From an uncultured SAR86 cluster bacterium (GTDB taxonomy: Bacteria; Pseudomonadota; Gammaproteobacteria; Magnimaribacterales; D2472), in contig CABXFU010000005.1 in the NCBI GenBank assembly GCA_902511575.1, forward strand, positions 1-64,000: a stretch of DNA of 64,000 bases, written 5' to 3'. Below are positions 18,107 through 27,196 of the stretch, in pieces. Every line of letters begins with the position of its first letter. Position 1 is the first letter of the stretch. The notes under the pieces are model-generated. The model was not told where the DNA came from. It ran no database searches and was given only the letters and a program-made list of their open reading frames with translations. Made by a program: the position numbers and the translations under genes.

Positions 18107-19366
18107 ATGGAAAAATTAAAGATTATTGGTGGTAAAAAACTCTCAGGTTCTATTTCTTGCTCTGGTGCAAAAAATGCAGCCTTACCAATGTTGGCCGCAA
18201 CAATATTAAGTGACAAACCCATCACTTTCAAAAATTTACCTTACCTGCAAGACATTACAACTATGTTTGAAATCTTAGGCTCCATGGGAGCTGATATAAC
18301 CTTAAATGAAAATATGGATTTCATTATTTCTACATCTCATTTGCATGACTATGAGGCTAGATATGAGCTAGTCAAGACCATGCGTGCTTCAATTTTGGTT
18401 CTTGGTTCGCTTGTAGCTCGTCATGGATTCGCAAGAATTGCACTCCCTGGGGGCTGCGCGATTGGTACTAGGCCAGTAGATTTTCATTTGGATGCGCTAG
18501 AAAAACTGGGAGCTAAAATTGAATTAAAAAATGGCTATATTGAAGCTACTTCTAAAAAATTAATTGGGTGCGAAATTAATTTTCCAGGAGTTTCTGTAAC
18601 TGGAACAGAGAATATCATGATGGCTGCAGTACTTGCTAAAGGTCAGACTGTTTTAAGAAATGTTGCAAAAGAACCTGAGGTAGAAGATTTAGCAAACTTT
18701 CTTAATTCAATGGGAGCTAAAATCATCGGAGCTGGAACTGATGAAATTATCATTGATGGTGTTGAGAACCTAGATGGGACGGAATTTTCAATTCCAGCTG
18801 ACAGGATAGAGGCTGGAACTTACTTAATTGCTGCAGCCATAACTGGTGGTGATGTAACCATTTCAAATGTTCAGGCTCCTCGCATGAATAATATTTTAGA
18901 CAAATTAAAATTAAGCGGAGCTTCAGTTATAGTAGGCGATGATACCATCCAATTGATCATGGAAAATGATTCCATTTTGCCAGTCGATATCTCAACAGCT
19001 CCGTTTCCAGGATTTCCAACAGATATGCAAGCACAATTTACTGTGTTAAATGCATTATCTGAGGGCTCATCAGTTGTTACAGAAAATGTATTTGAAAATA
19101 GATTTATGCATGTGCAAGAGTTAAATAGAATGGGTTGTGATATTACAGTTAAAGGAAGCAATGCATTTATCAAGGGAGTTAATGCGTTAAATGGAGCACC
19201 GGTAATGGCTACAGATTTGCGTGCATCTGCAAGCTTAATTTTGGCAGGGTTGTGTGCCAAGGGCGAGACCATTGTAGACCGTATCTATCACATTGATAGG
19301 GGATACGAAAGGATTGAGGAGAAGTTATCATATCTTGGAGCAGATATTACAAGGCTGCCTAATTAG
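18107..19366 (+). CDS. murA: UDP-N-acetylglucosamine 1-carboxyvinyltransferase
   Basis: MurA transfers enolpyruvate from PEP to UDP-GlcNAc, the first committed step of peptidoglycan synthesis. The 419-residue protein has the N-terminal KNAALPMLAA segment and the active-site loop PGGCAIGTRPVD, whose cysteine is the PEP-binding residue and fosfomycin target. The retained cysteine predicts fosfomycin sensitivity at target level. It closes the mlaC-ibaG-murA run. Confidence 0.97.
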   Translation: MEKLKIIGGKKLSGSISCSGAKNAALPMLAATILSDKPITFKNLPYLQDITTMFEILGSMGADITLNENMDFIISTSHLHDYEARYELVKTMRASILVLGSLVARHGFARIALPGGCAIGTRPVDFHLDALEKLGAKIELKNGYIEATSKKLIGCEINFPGVSVTGTENIMMAAVLAKGQTVLRNVAKEPEVEDLANFLNSMGAKIIGAGTDEIIIDGVENLDGTEFSIPADRIEAGTYLIAAAITGGDVTISNVQAPRMNNILDKLKLSGASVIVGDDTIQLIMENDSILPVDISTAPFPGFPTDMQAQFTVLNALSEGSSVVTENVFENRFMHVQELNRMGCDITVKGSNAFIKGVNALNGAPVMATDLRASASLILAGLCAKGETIVDRIYHIDRGYERIEEKLSYLGADITRLPN

Positions 19367-19419
19367 TAGCGCTTTTCTCAGAAACAATTATCATATTTAG
19401 TGCATCAATAGACTTGAAC

Positions 19420-19438
19420 TCACGAAATATTTCCGTGA
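19420..19438 (+). promoter_or_regulatory. Near-palindrome upstream of the MTHFR-like gene
   Basis: TCACG and CGTGA flank an AAATATTTC centre, forming a 19-base near-perfect inverted repeat with one extra base on one side. It begins at the end of a TTGAAC sequence (19415-19420) that could be a -35 box, so a bound protein would block the promoter. It lies 28 bases before the start codon. No regulator can be named from the sequence. Confidence 0.35.
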
Positions 19439-19465
19439 TAACTATTGAGTGCAGGAGAAATAAAA

Positions 19466-20326
19466 ATGTTTAACACAAATGATTTTATATTTACCTCAGA
19501 AACGACTCCTGATGTAACGACTGATTTAACAGCATGCGTACAACAGGTTGAAGAGCTTATTGGTGTTGCAGATGGTGTAAATGTTACAGATTCACCAAAC
19601 TGCAAGAGTCGTTTGAATAGCTTGTTAGTTGCCTCAGAGATTAAAAGGAGCGGTTTAGATGTTATTTTGCAACTAACTGGAAGAGATAGAAATCAGATTG
19701 CCCTTGAGTCAGTGTTATTAGGCGCACTGTCAGTTGGCATCAATAAAGTTCTTTGTTTAAGTGGAGATCAGCCAGATGAGAATGGACCAGCTGTTGTAAA
19801 TGAATTTAATGGCAATGGGCTGATTAAGTTATGCAAGGTCATCGCAGGAGGTGCTTTATCTGACGGCACAGCAATCAAAAATCCATTACCCATTTACCCA
19901 GGTGCTGCGGATGACTTGTATACTCAAATTTCAAAACCAGATGCACTAGATAAATTAGTTACAAAAATAGAACAGGGAGCAAGCTTTGTTCAAACTCAAT
20001 ATTGTTTTGATTATGATGTCATTAAACAATATTCAGAAAAATTAAACACCCAAGGCTCCTTTAAAAATTGCAAAGTTATAATCGGAATGGGGCCTTTAAA
20101 ATCAGCTAAACAGGCTGACTGGATGCGTAAAAATTTATGGGGTGTAAACATCTCTGATGAAATTCTTAAACGCCTTGAGGATAGTGGATCACCAGCAGAA
20201 ACTGGTGAAGCAATTTGCCAAGAGTTGATAGAAAAAATTATGGATCTACCATGTATTGATGGGGTTCATCTGATGGGTCCAAGCTGTGAGAAGAGTTCGG
20301 CTAGAATAATCTCATACTTTAAATAG
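19466..20326 (+). CDS. Methylenetetrahydrofolate reductase-like protein
   Basis: This 286-residue protein belongs to the methylenetetrahydrofolate reductase (MetF-like, FAD TIM-barrel) superfamily: a strand-and-turn pattern with VILQLTGRDRNQIALES, VLCLSGDQP (compare LRGD in MetF) and SFVQTQYCFD. Typical MetF reduces 5,10-methylene-THF to 5-methyl-THF for methionine synthesis; this one is divergent, so reaction direction and electron donor are uncertain. I chose ATG 19466, preceded by AGGAG at 8 bases, over an in-frame TTG at 19445. It is followed after 6 bases by a CoA-binding protein and is preceded by a near-palindrome. Confidence 0.78.
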   Translation: MFNTNDFIFTSETTPDVTTDLTACVQQVEELIGVADGVNVTDSPNCKSRLNSLLVASEIKRSGLDVILQLTGRDRNQIALESVLLGALSVGINKVLCLSGDQPDENGPAVVNEFNGNGLIKLCKVIAGGALSDGTAIKNPLPIYPGAADDLYTQISKPDALDKLVTKIEQGASFVQTQYCFDYDVIKQYSEKLNTQGSFKNCKVIIGMGPLKSAKQADWMRKNLWGVNISDEILKRLEDSGSPAETGEAICQELIEKIMDLPCIDGVHLMGPSCEKSSARIISYFK

Positions 20327-20332
20327 AAAAAT

Positions 20333-20731
20333 TTGAATAAAGATAATTTAAAATTAATATTGGATGAGGTTAAATCTATTGCCATAGTTGGCGTTAGCTC
20401 TAACCCAGAAAGAGATAGTTACAAAGTGATGAAATTTCTTCAAGATTATGGTTTTAAAGTATTCCCAGTTAATCCAAAGTTGGTTAATTCTAAAATTCTA
20501 GATCAAGAATGCTATTCAAGCCTTGATGCTATAGAGGAAAAAGTTGATATGGTGGATGTATTCCGAGCTATAGAACATATTCCCAGCATTGCAAATGAGG
20601 CAATAAATATTAAAGCAAAAATCTTATGGACCCAAGAAGGCTTGTATAGTGAAGAAGCAAAATATTTAGGAGAAAGTGCTGGATTAAAAGTGGTTATGGA
20701 CCAATGTCCAAAAAAAATTCTTAAAAATTAA
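20333..20731 (+). CDS. CoA-binding domain protein (YccU family)
   Basis: A 132-residue single Rossmann-type CoA-binding domain resembling E. coli YccU. The N-terminal SIAIVGVSSNPERDSYKVMKF nucleotide loop, the VFPVNPK strand and the C-terminal VMDQCPKK segment are typical. Members are found alone or fused to acyl-CoA synthetase subunits; the role of the stand-alone form is unknown. The start is TTG 20333 with no clear Shine-Dalgarno sequence; coupling to the upstream MTHFR-like gene, 6 bases away, is likely. Confidence 0.8.
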   Translation: MNKDNLKLILDEVKSIAIVGVSSNPERDSYKVMKFLQDYGFKVFPVNPKLVNSKILDQECYSSLDAIEEKVDMVDVFRAIEHIPSIANEAINIKAKILWTQEGLYSEEAKYLGESAGLKVVMDQCPKKILKN

Positions 20732-20742
20732 TTAATCAGATT

Positions 20743-21549
20743 ATGAATAAAAAGATAAAAGATATTTTGCAGGTTGACCAAACCCAACCAGATATTCTAC
20801 GTTTGATTTTGAATGATCCTAATAATAAAAATGCTCTCTCAGACAAGATGATGCAACAACTTCAAGATCTCATAGTTGAGGCATCATCAAATGATTCGGT
20901 CAAGGTGATTATCATTGCAGCCGTCGGCGATGTTTTTTGTTCAGGGCATAACTTAAAAGATATAACAGCAGCCAGAGACAACTCAGATTCTGGGAAAGAA
21001 TACCTTTCCGATCTCTTTAATTTATGCTCTTCATTAATGCAGATAATAACCACATGCTCAAAACCAGTCATCGCAGAAATCAATGGGGTAGCAACTGCCG
21101 CTGGTTGCCAATTAGTTGCTAGTTGCGACTTAGCCATAGCCTCTGATCTATCAAAGTTTGCAACACCAGGAGTCAATATAGGTTTATTTTGCTCAACTCC
21201 AATGGTTGCACTCTCAAGAAATGTTAGCAAAAAAGATGCAATGAAAATGCTGCTTACAGGCGATATGATTGATGCAGCCGAAGCCAAGAGAATATCCCTA
21301 ATTAATGATCATGTCTCCCCTGAAAAACTAAATGAAAGCGTTATGTCTCTTGCAAAGAAAATTGCAAATAAGCCTCTTTCCACGGTAAAAATTGGTAAAG
21401 AAGCTTTTTATCGACAGCATGAAATGAATCTCACCGAAGCATATGTATACACGTCAAAAGTAATGACTGAAAACTCTCTAGCAGATGATGCAAAGGAGGG
21501 CATTGCTTCGTTTTTAGAAAAACGAGATCCCATCTGGAAAGATGAGTGA
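20743..21549 (+). CDS. Enoyl-CoA hydratase/isomerase family protein (ECHDC3-like)
   Basis: A 268-residue crotonase-fold protein. The oxyanion-hole segments (VFCSGHNLKD and NGVATAAGCQL) are present, but the two catalytic glutamates of enoyl-CoA hydratase are replaced: AAGCQL has Gln where GGGCEL has Glu, and FATPGVNIGLF has Gly where the second Glu is expected. This pattern is typical of the ECHDC3 subgroup, whose reaction is poorly known, so it should not be assigned as a standard beta-oxidation hydratase. It ends one base before the convergent DegS-like gene. Confidence 0.85.
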   Translation: MNKKIKDILQVDQTQPDILRLILNDPNNKNALSDKMMQQLQDLIVEASSNDSVKVIIIAAVGDVFCSGHNLKDITAARDNSDSGKEYLSDLFNLCSSLMQIITTCSKPVIAEINGVATAAGCQLVASCDLAIASDLSKFATPGVNIGLFCSTPMVALSRNVSKKDAMKMLLTGDMIDAAEAKRISLINDHVSPEKLNESVMSLAKKIANKPLSTVKIGKEAFYRQHEMNLTEAYVYTSKVMTENSLADDAKEGIASFLEKRDPIWKDE

Positions 21550-21550
21550 C

Positions 21551-22555
21551 CTATTGAGCGGGAATAGCCTCTGTCACAACTTTGTAATCCTTTAGATTAG
21601 AGTTTTGTAATATTTGGAAGTCGATCTCATCTCCTGGAAAGGAATTTTTTAAAGCGCCAGTTAAATTTTCCCATGTTGGTGATTCATTGTTGATGGATAA
21701 GATTATTGCTCCTGGCTTTATTTTTCCGCTATTAAAAAGTGGCCCATAATTTCTGAGTTCCAATATCTCTAAACCATAGGTAGGATTATTGTTTAATAAG
21801 AACCTTTTCACCTTAACTCTAAAATCTCCAATCCACGATCGTTTGACTGAACCATACTGAATAATCTCCGAGGCAACTTCAATCATTTTATTTGCTGGAA
21901 GAGCAAAGCCAATTCCTGCATAAGAGCCAGTCTGAGAAAAAATTTTTGTATTCATGCCAATAAGGTTACCTTTGTGATTGATCAATGCTCCACCAGAATT
22001 TCCTGGATTAATTGCTGCATCAGTCTGAATAAGCTCAAGATATGGATTTCCATAATCTCTTCCAGTTGCACTAATAATTCCACTGGTAAAAGTTTTTCCT
22101 AAACCAAATGCATTTCCAATAGCTATCACTTGATCACCTATTTGCACTGATGAGCTGTTTGATACCTCAATAGGTTGTAGTGTATCTATTGGAGTAATTT
22201 TGATCACTGCAAGATCAGAACGCTCATCAAAACCAATCAAGGACGCTGTATAAACTTGCCCATCATCTAGTTCTACTTCAATAATTCTAGTGCCTTCAAT
22301 CACATGAAGATTGGTAATAATATATCCGTCATTAGAAATAATAATTCCAGAGCCCATAAGATCATTTGGCAGCCTTCCGTTAAATGATCTAGTATCAATA
22401 TTTTTCTTTGAGCTGATATTAATTACAGAGGGAGATGCCTTCGCGATTGCTGCTCCATAACCATCGCTATTCGACATATTTGTATAAAGATATGTCAGAA
22501 TACCAACCAAGATTAAAAAATTTATCCTTGAAAGTTTATTATTAAAAAATTTCAT
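21551..22555 (-). CDS. degS: DegS-like membrane-anchored periplasmic serine protease
   Basis: A 334-residue HtrA-family protease with an N-terminal membrane anchor (about residues 10-27), a trypsin-like domain holding His in TNLHVIEG, Asp in SDLAVIKI and Ser in NPGNSGGALIN, and one C-terminal PDZ domain (about 240-330). A single PDZ and a non-cleaved anchor fit DegS, which cuts anti-sigma RseA in the envelope stress response, better than DegP/DegQ. It lies next to zapE and rplM-rpsI, as in E. coli. Only 20 bases separate it from divergent zapE. Confidence 0.88.
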   Translation of the reverse strand: MKFFNNKLSRINFLILVGILTYLYTNMSNSDGYGAAIAKASPSVINISSKKNIDTRSFNGRLPNDLMGSGIIISNDGYIITNLHVIEGTRIIEVELDDGQVYTASLIGFDERSDLAVIKITPIDTLQPIEVSNSSSVQIGDQVIAIGNAFGLGKTFTSGIISATGRDYGNPYLELIQTDAAINPGNSGGALINHKGNLIGMNTKIFSQTGSYAGIGFALPANKMIEVASEIIQYGSVKRSWIGDFRVKVKRFLLNNNPTYGLEILELRNYGPLFNSGKIKPGAIILSINNESPTWENLTGALKNSFPGDEIDFQILQNSNLKDYKVVTEAIPAQ

Positions 22556-22575
22556 ATGATCATTAAATCAATAAT

Positions 22576-23625
22576 ATGAAGGATATAAAAGTTGTACTTG
22601 AGAATTTATCTATTCAGAGTGTGACAATTGATAATGCACAAGCTTCATTTTTAGAGAAGTTTATTGAGCAAGATTCAGCCTACAAACCCCCTACATTTTT
22701 TTCTAAAAATAATTCAATTGGAAATTTATATCTATGGGGTCCAGTTGGAAGGGGTAAAACAATGCTACTTCAGGCTCTCCAAGATTCATATTTTCCTCAA
22801 GCAGGCCAATTTCATTTCATTGAATTTATGCAACTTATTCATAAAAAATTATCAGAATTTTCAGGAAACAGTGATCCAATATTAAAGGTTGTAAAAAGTC
22901 TTTCGAATGATTTTAAGATTATTTTTATAGATGAGTTTCAGATTGAGGATATTGCTGATGCAATGATTATAGGTACATTAATTGAAGCATTATCGCAAAA
23001 AGGAATAAGGATGTTCATTTCATCTAATTCACACCCAGATGATCTCTATAAAGATGGTCTTCAAAGGGCTAAATTTTTACAAACTATAGATTTTATTAAT
23101 AAAAATTTTTTTATTCACCATCTATTGGGGAGCGAGGACTATAGACTAAAAGAAATTGCTAAGTTTGATAGTTCAGCCAAAGATGGTAATAGTTTTGGAG
23201 GCGTTAAAGATTTTTTACAAAGAACTTTCAATCAAGATATTACTTATACAACTGAGTTTTTGGCTAATGATAGAAAATTTAATTGTTTAGGCTGTTCTGA
23301 TAAGGCGCTTTGGCTATCTTTTGAAGACTTTTTTTCATCGCCATGTTCAAGCAAAGATTTTATTGAGATTGTTAAAACATTTGAATGGGTATTTATTAAT
23401 AATTTTCATGCTTGTAATGATGATCATCTTGATAAGGTAAGAAGATTTATAAGCTTTATTGATATTGCTTACCAAGAAAAACAAAAACTAAAATGTTTCT
23501 ATGATCCAAATTTAATGATTAATTTGTATTCCGGAGATCAGTTACATCATTTATGGGTAAGAACTGAAAGTAGACTACATCAAATAGCATCAAAAAAATA
23601 TCTTCAAAATTTAGAGAAAAACTAA
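22576..23625 (+). CDS. zapE: Cell division AFG1-like ATPase ZapE
   Basis: ZapE is an AFG1-family AAA+ ATPase that associates with FtsZ during constriction and under low oxygen. The 349-residue protein has Walker A GPVGRGKT (residues 55-62), Walker B IIFIDEFQ, and the later FSGDQLHHLWVRTESRL-like segment (YSGDQLHHLWVRTESRL). It lies between degS and rplM-rpsI, the usual gammaproteobacterial position. Asn/Lys-rich composition is in line with the genome's low GC. Confidence 0.92.
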   Translation: MKDIKVVLENLSIQSVTIDNAQASFLEKFIEQDSAYKPPTFFSKNNSIGNLYLWGPVGRGKTMLLQALQDSYFPQAGQFHFIEFMQLIHKKLSEFSGNSDPILKVVKSLSNDFKIIFIDEFQIEDIADAMIIGTLIEALSQKGIRMFISSNSHPDDLYKDGLQRAKFLQTIDFINKNFFIHHLLGSEDYRLKEIAKFDSSAKDGNSFGGVKDFLQRTFNQDITYTTEFLANDRKFNCLGCSDKALWLSFEDFFSSPCSSKDFIEIVKTFEWVFINNFHACNDDHLDKVRRFISFIDIAYQEKQKLKCFYDPNLMINLYSGDQLHHLWVRTESRLHQIASKKYLQNLEKN

Positions 23626-23643
23626 ACTAAATGAATTAAAATA

Positions 23644-23672
23644 TTGATTAAATAGCGCTTAAACATTAACAT
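23644..23672 (+). promoter_or_regulatory. Probable promoter of rplM-rpsI
   Basis: TTGATT (-35, 23644-23649) and TAACAT (-10, 23667-23672) are separated by 17 bases in the 82-base gap between zapE and rplM. Transcription would start about 27 bases before the rplM ATG. The motif match is moderate (four of six at each box) and the region is AT-rich, so a chance match is possible. Confidence 0.4.
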
Positions 23673-23707
23673 TCGCATCTAATTTTTTTCTTTAAACATA
23701 AAAAGTA

Positions 23708-24142
23708 ATGAAAACTCTTTCACTCAGAAAAGAAGACGCTCAACATGATTGGTATGTTGTAGATGCTTCAGACAAAATTCTAGGGCGTCTAGCCACAAAA
23801 ATAGCTGATCGTATCAGAGGCAAAGACAAACCTACCTTCACTCCCCATACTGATGGAGGGGACTATGTTGTGGTTATCAATGCAGAAAAAATTCAGGTAA
23901 CTGGAAAAAAGTTTGATGATAAAAAATATTACACACACTCACTTTATCCTGGCGGTCTGAAGACTAAAGTATTCAAAGATATTATTGAAGATAAGCCTGA
24001 ATATATTATAGAAGAAGCTGTAAAAGGCATGCTTCCAAAAAATAAACTTGGAAAGCAAATGTTCAAAAAACTCAAAGTATATAAGGGCGATAATCATCCT
24101 CATGAATCACAAGAACCTCAAATTTGGGAGCCAAAACTATGA
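23708..24142 (+). CDS. rplM: 50S ribosomal protein L13
   Basis: L13 is an early-assembling 23S rRNA-binding protein of the large subunit. The 144-residue protein contains the [20 protein letters not shown] start, [18 protein letters not shown], and the [19 protein letters not shown] signature. Its stop codon overlaps the rpsI start (ATGA), giving strict coupling. Confidence 0.98.
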   Translation: MKTLSLRKEDAQHDWYVVDASDKILGRLATKIADRIRGKDKPTFTPHTDGGDYVVVINAEKIQVTGKKFDDKKYYTHSLYPGGLKTKVFKDIIEDKPEYIIEEAVKGMLPKNKLGKQMFKKLKVYKGDNHPHESQEPQIWEPKL

Positions 24143-24531
24143 GTACATCTATTCATTATGCAACTGGTAGAAGGAAGACTTCATCAGCTAGAGTGTATCT
24201 CTCAAAAGGAAAAGGAAAAATACTTGTTAATAATAAAGAATTAGCTCACTACTTTGGTAGGCAAGTAGCACAAATGTTAGTAATGCAACCATTGAAATTA
24301 ACTGAGCTTGATGAGCAGGTAGACATCAAGGCTATGGTCAAGGGCGGAGGAAGCTTTGGTCAAGCAGGAGCAATTAGGCATGGTATCTCAAGAGCTTTAC
24401 TTGAATTCGATGAGAGCCTAAGACCTCAGCTCAAATCTGCAGGGTTTTTGACAAGAGACGATAGAAAGGTAGAGAGAAAGAAGCCAGGATTAAAGAAAGC
24501 AAGAAAAAGCTCTCAATTCTCCAAACGTTAA
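24139..24531 (+). CDS. rpsI: 30S ribosomal protein S9
   Basis: S9 binds the head of the small subunit, and its C-terminal tail contacts P-site tRNA. The 130-residue protein has [15 protein letters not shown], the [19 protein letters not shown] signature and the basic tail [13 protein letters not shown] placed the start at ATG 24139, which overlaps the rplM stop as ATGA and gives exactly the E. coli length; a TTG at 24124 would add residues absent from the family. Confidence 0.98.
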   Translation: MSTSIHYATGRRKTSSARVYLSKGKGKILVNNKELAHYFGRQVAQMLVMQPLKLTELDEQVDIKAMVKGGGSFGQAGAIRHGISRALLEFDESLRPQLKSAGFLTRDDRKVERKKPGLKKARKSSQFSKR

Positions 24532-24575
24532 TTTCTTATATTTAAATATTACCGTTCATCCCAATATAGGTTTTA

Positions 24576-25160
24576 ATGGAAGAAAAAATTACCACGCGAA
24601 GAAAAGTACTTATAGGAATGACTTCAGCTGTCGGCGCAGTCGGTGCATCATTGGCAGTTGTTCCATTTATCGCTTCCTGGAATCCAAGTGCAAAAGCCAA
24701 AGCAGTTGGCGGTCCAGTAAAAGTTGATGTTTCAAAAATGCAGGTTGGGCAAAAAATTCAAGTTGCCTGGAGAAAGCAGCCTGTTTTTGTGATAAGGCAT
24801 AGCAAAGAAGCATTGGCAGGTCTTTCAAAAGTTGAATCAAAGCTAGATGATCCAAGTTCTTTAAAGATTGATGAGCCATATAGAGATGTAAATCCAACAA
24901 GATCAACATCAAATGAATATACTGTAATTGCAGGAGTTTGTACCCATCTGGGGTGTGCTCCAAAATATTATCCTGAAATGGAATCTCAGCCTTGGGATGA
25001 GTCTTGGGTTGGTGGATTTTTCTGTCCTTGTCATGGATCAATGTTTGACATTGTTGGGAGAGTATTCAAAGGAGTTCCTGCTCCAACTAATTTAAAGGTT
25101 CCGCCACATTATTTTGACGGAAGTATATTAATAATAGGGGAAGAAAGAGGCACTGCATAA
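24576..25160 (+). CDS. petA: Ubiquinol-cytochrome c reductase iron-sulfur subunit (Rieske)
   Basis: The Rieske protein carries electrons from ubiquinol to cytochrome c1 in the bc1 complex. The 194-residue protein has a TAT-like twin-arginine start (TTRRKVL), a membrane helix, and cluster-binding motifs CTHLGCAP and CPCHGSMFD. It overlaps petB by one base (TAATG). The petABC-sspA arrangement downstream of rplM-rpsI is typical of gammaproteobacteria. Confidence 0.97.
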   Translation: MEEKITTRRKVLIGMTSAVGAVGASLAVVPFIASWNPSAKAKAVGGPVKVDVSKMQVGQKIQVAWRKQPVFVIRHSKEALAGLSKVESKLDDPSSLKIDEPYRDVNPTRSTSNEYTVIAGVCTHLGCAPKYYPEMESQPWDESWVGGFFCPCHGSMFDIVGRVFKGVPAPTNLKVPPHYFDGSILIIGEERGTA

Positions 25161-26377
25161 TGACCCAAAAATCATCAGGATTTTTTAATTGGATTAATTC
25201 TCGTTTACCTATCGTAAATACATATGAACGCCATTTATCAAAACACCCTGTCCCCAAGAAAGTAAATTTCTGGTATATGTTCGGTGCTTTGGCATCAGTA
25301 GTGTTAATTATTCAAATCGTTTCAGGCATTTGGTTGATGTTTGGTTATGAGAATACTGAAGAGGGAGCTTTTGCTTCTATAGAATACATTATGCGAGATA
25401 TTGAATACGGTTGGGTTATTCGATATATGCATACCACTGGCGCTTCAATGTTCTTTGCTGTTGTCTATCTTCATATGTTTCGAGGGTTGTTATATGGGTC
25501 TTATCACAAACCAAGAGAATTGGTCTGGGTTTTTGGTATGACTATTTACCTTGTAATGATGGCCGAGGGTTTCTTGGGATATGTATTGCCTTATGGTCAA
25601 ATGTCTTACTGGGGTGCCCAGGTTATTATTTCTCTTTTTGGTGCAATTCCTTTCATTGGCGAGTCATTGGAGATTTGGGTTAGGGGTGATTATTATATTT
25701 CTGGTGCAACTATTTCAAGATTTTTTGCATTACACGTTGTGGCTTTACCTTTAATATTAATTGCATTGGTTTTTATGCATTTAGTTGCCTTGCATGAAGT
25801 TGGAGCAGGGAATCCAGAAGGTGTAGATATTGAGAAGCATTTAGATGAGGATGGTGTCCCATTAGACAGCATTCCATTTTTTCCATATAAAGTTTTGAAT
25901 GCATTGGTGGCTATTGGAATATTTGGCATTGTATTTTCAATTATCATGTTCTTTTTCCCTGAGGGCGGAGGTTATATGTTGGAGTTAGCTAATTTTGAAG
26001 AAGCTAATCCACTTGTTACACCTGAGCATATTGCTCCAGTATGGTATTACTCACCATACTACGCAATGTTAAGGGCGGTGCCTGATAAGCTTGGTGGTCT
26101 TGTAGTTATGGGTGCTGCTATAGCCATACTATTCGTCGTACCATGGCTTGATAGAAGTAAAGCCGCCTCCATTAGGTACAAAGGAATACTTAGCAAGATT
26201 GCAATGACTATTTTTATTATTAGCTGGCTTATGCTTGCATGGTTGGGCACTGTGCCTGTAACAGCTCTAAGAACAACACTTAGTATCATTGGGACCATAA
26301 TTTATTTTGCATTTTTCTTATTAATGCCGATTTATACTTCTATTGAAAAAACTAAGCCGGTACCAGAAAGATTATGA
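25160..26377 (+). CDS. petB: Ubiquinol-cytochrome c reductase cytochrome b subunit
   Basis: Cytochrome b holds the two b haems and the quinol oxidation and reduction sites of the bc1 complex. The 405 residues contain about eight membrane helices, the haem-ligand histidines in RYMHTTGASMFF with YLHMFRG and in ALHVVALPLILIALVFMHL, and a PEHIAPVWYYSPYYAMLR motif, a variant of the Qo-site PEWY region. It overlaps petC by 4 bases. Confidence 0.97.
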   Translation: MTQKSSGFFNWINSRLPIVNTYERHLSKHPVPKKVNFWYMFGALASVVLIIQIVSGIWLMFGYENTEEGAFASIEYIMRDIEYGWVIRYMHTTGASMFFAVVYLHMFRGLLYGSYHKPRELVWVFGMTIYLVMMAEGFLGYVLPYGQMSYWGAQVIISLFGAIPFIGESLEIWVRGDYYISGATISRFFALHVVALPLILIALVFMHLVALHEVGAGNPEGVDIEKHLDEDGVPLDSIPFFPYKVLNALVAIGIFGIVFSIIMFFFPEGGGYMLELANFEEANPLVTPEHIAPVWYYSPYYAMLRAVPDKLGGLVVMGAAIAILFVVPWLDRSKAASIRYKGILSKIAMTIFIISWLMLAWLGTVPVTALRTTLSIIGTIIYFAFFLLMPIYTSIEKTKPVPERL

Positions 26378-27171
26378 AGAAATTCTTATTAGTAGCTTTC
26401 TTGCTGATTGGTTATCAAGAAGCTTTTGCAGCAGGCGGTGCGCCATGCGGTGATTATGGAGAATGCGATTCATTCAAACCTGAGCTTAATAATATTGAGT
26501 CACTCCAATTAGGCGCTCTGACTTTTATTAACCATTGTTATGGTTGTCATTCCTTAAAATATTCTCGATGGGGAAGAATTGCAAAAGACCTAGATATTCC
26601 TGAGAATATATTCAATGATAACTTAGTATTTGGGGCAAATGTAAAGCTTGGAGATAGAATGACCGGATCAATGAAACCTGCTGTTTCTGAAACCTGGTTT
26701 GGCATAGCTCCGCCCGATCTAACACTTGTTACAAGATTGCATGGCTCTGATTGGGTCTATACTTATTTAAGAACTTTTTATGAGGATTCATTAATGCCAT
26801 ATGGGGTAAATAATATGGTATATCCAGGCGCAGCAATGCCCAATGTTTTAGCCTCGATGCAAGGTCAGCAAATATTATCTTGCAAGGATGTGCCGATAAT
26901 AGCTAGCAATGGCGGAGTGAGAAGGGATGAAATGGGTAACGATATCACTGAAGAAAAGTGTGGATATCTTAAAACCATTCAGGGATCAGGCACTTTATCT
27001 GTTCAAGAGTTTGATAAGGTTATATACAACCTTGTAAATTTTATGACATACGTTGGCGAGCCAAGCAGGTCAGATAGAGAGAGAATGGGTTGGTATGCAA
27101 TATTATTTTTTGTAGTCTTTACAGCACTTGCTTATCTTCTCTTTAGAGAATACGAAAAAGATTATCATTAG
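26374..27171 (+). CDS. petC: Ubiquinol-cytochrome c reductase cytochrome c1
   Basis: Cytochrome c1 accepts electrons from the Rieske centre and passes them to soluble cytochrome c. The 265-residue protein has a signal peptide ending about AFA, the haem-binding CYGCHSLKYSRW motif, a distal methionine region (YPGAAMPNVL), and a C-terminal membrane anchor (about residues 235-255). The presence of a bc1 complex shows aerobic quinol respiration. Confidence 0.96.
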   Translation: MKKFLLVAFLLIGYQEAFAAGGAPCGDYGECDSFKPELNNIESLQLGALTFINHCYGCHSLKYSRWGRIAKDLDIPENIFNDNLVFGANVKLGDRMTGSMKPAVSETWFGIAPPDLTLVTRLHGSDWVYTYLRTFYEDSLMPYGVNNMVYPGAAMPNVLASMQGQQILSCKDVPIIASNGGVRRDEMGNDITEEKCGYLKTIQGSGTLSVQEFDKVIYNLVNFMTYVGEPSRSDRERMGWYAILFFVVFTALAYLLFREYEKDYH

Positions 27172-27196
27172 ATTTAATTAAAAACAAAGAGGAAGC

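Noticed and set aside
24124-24138. Upstream TTG start for rpsI
   Set aside because: ATG 24139 overlaps the rplM stop and gives exactly the normal S9 length.
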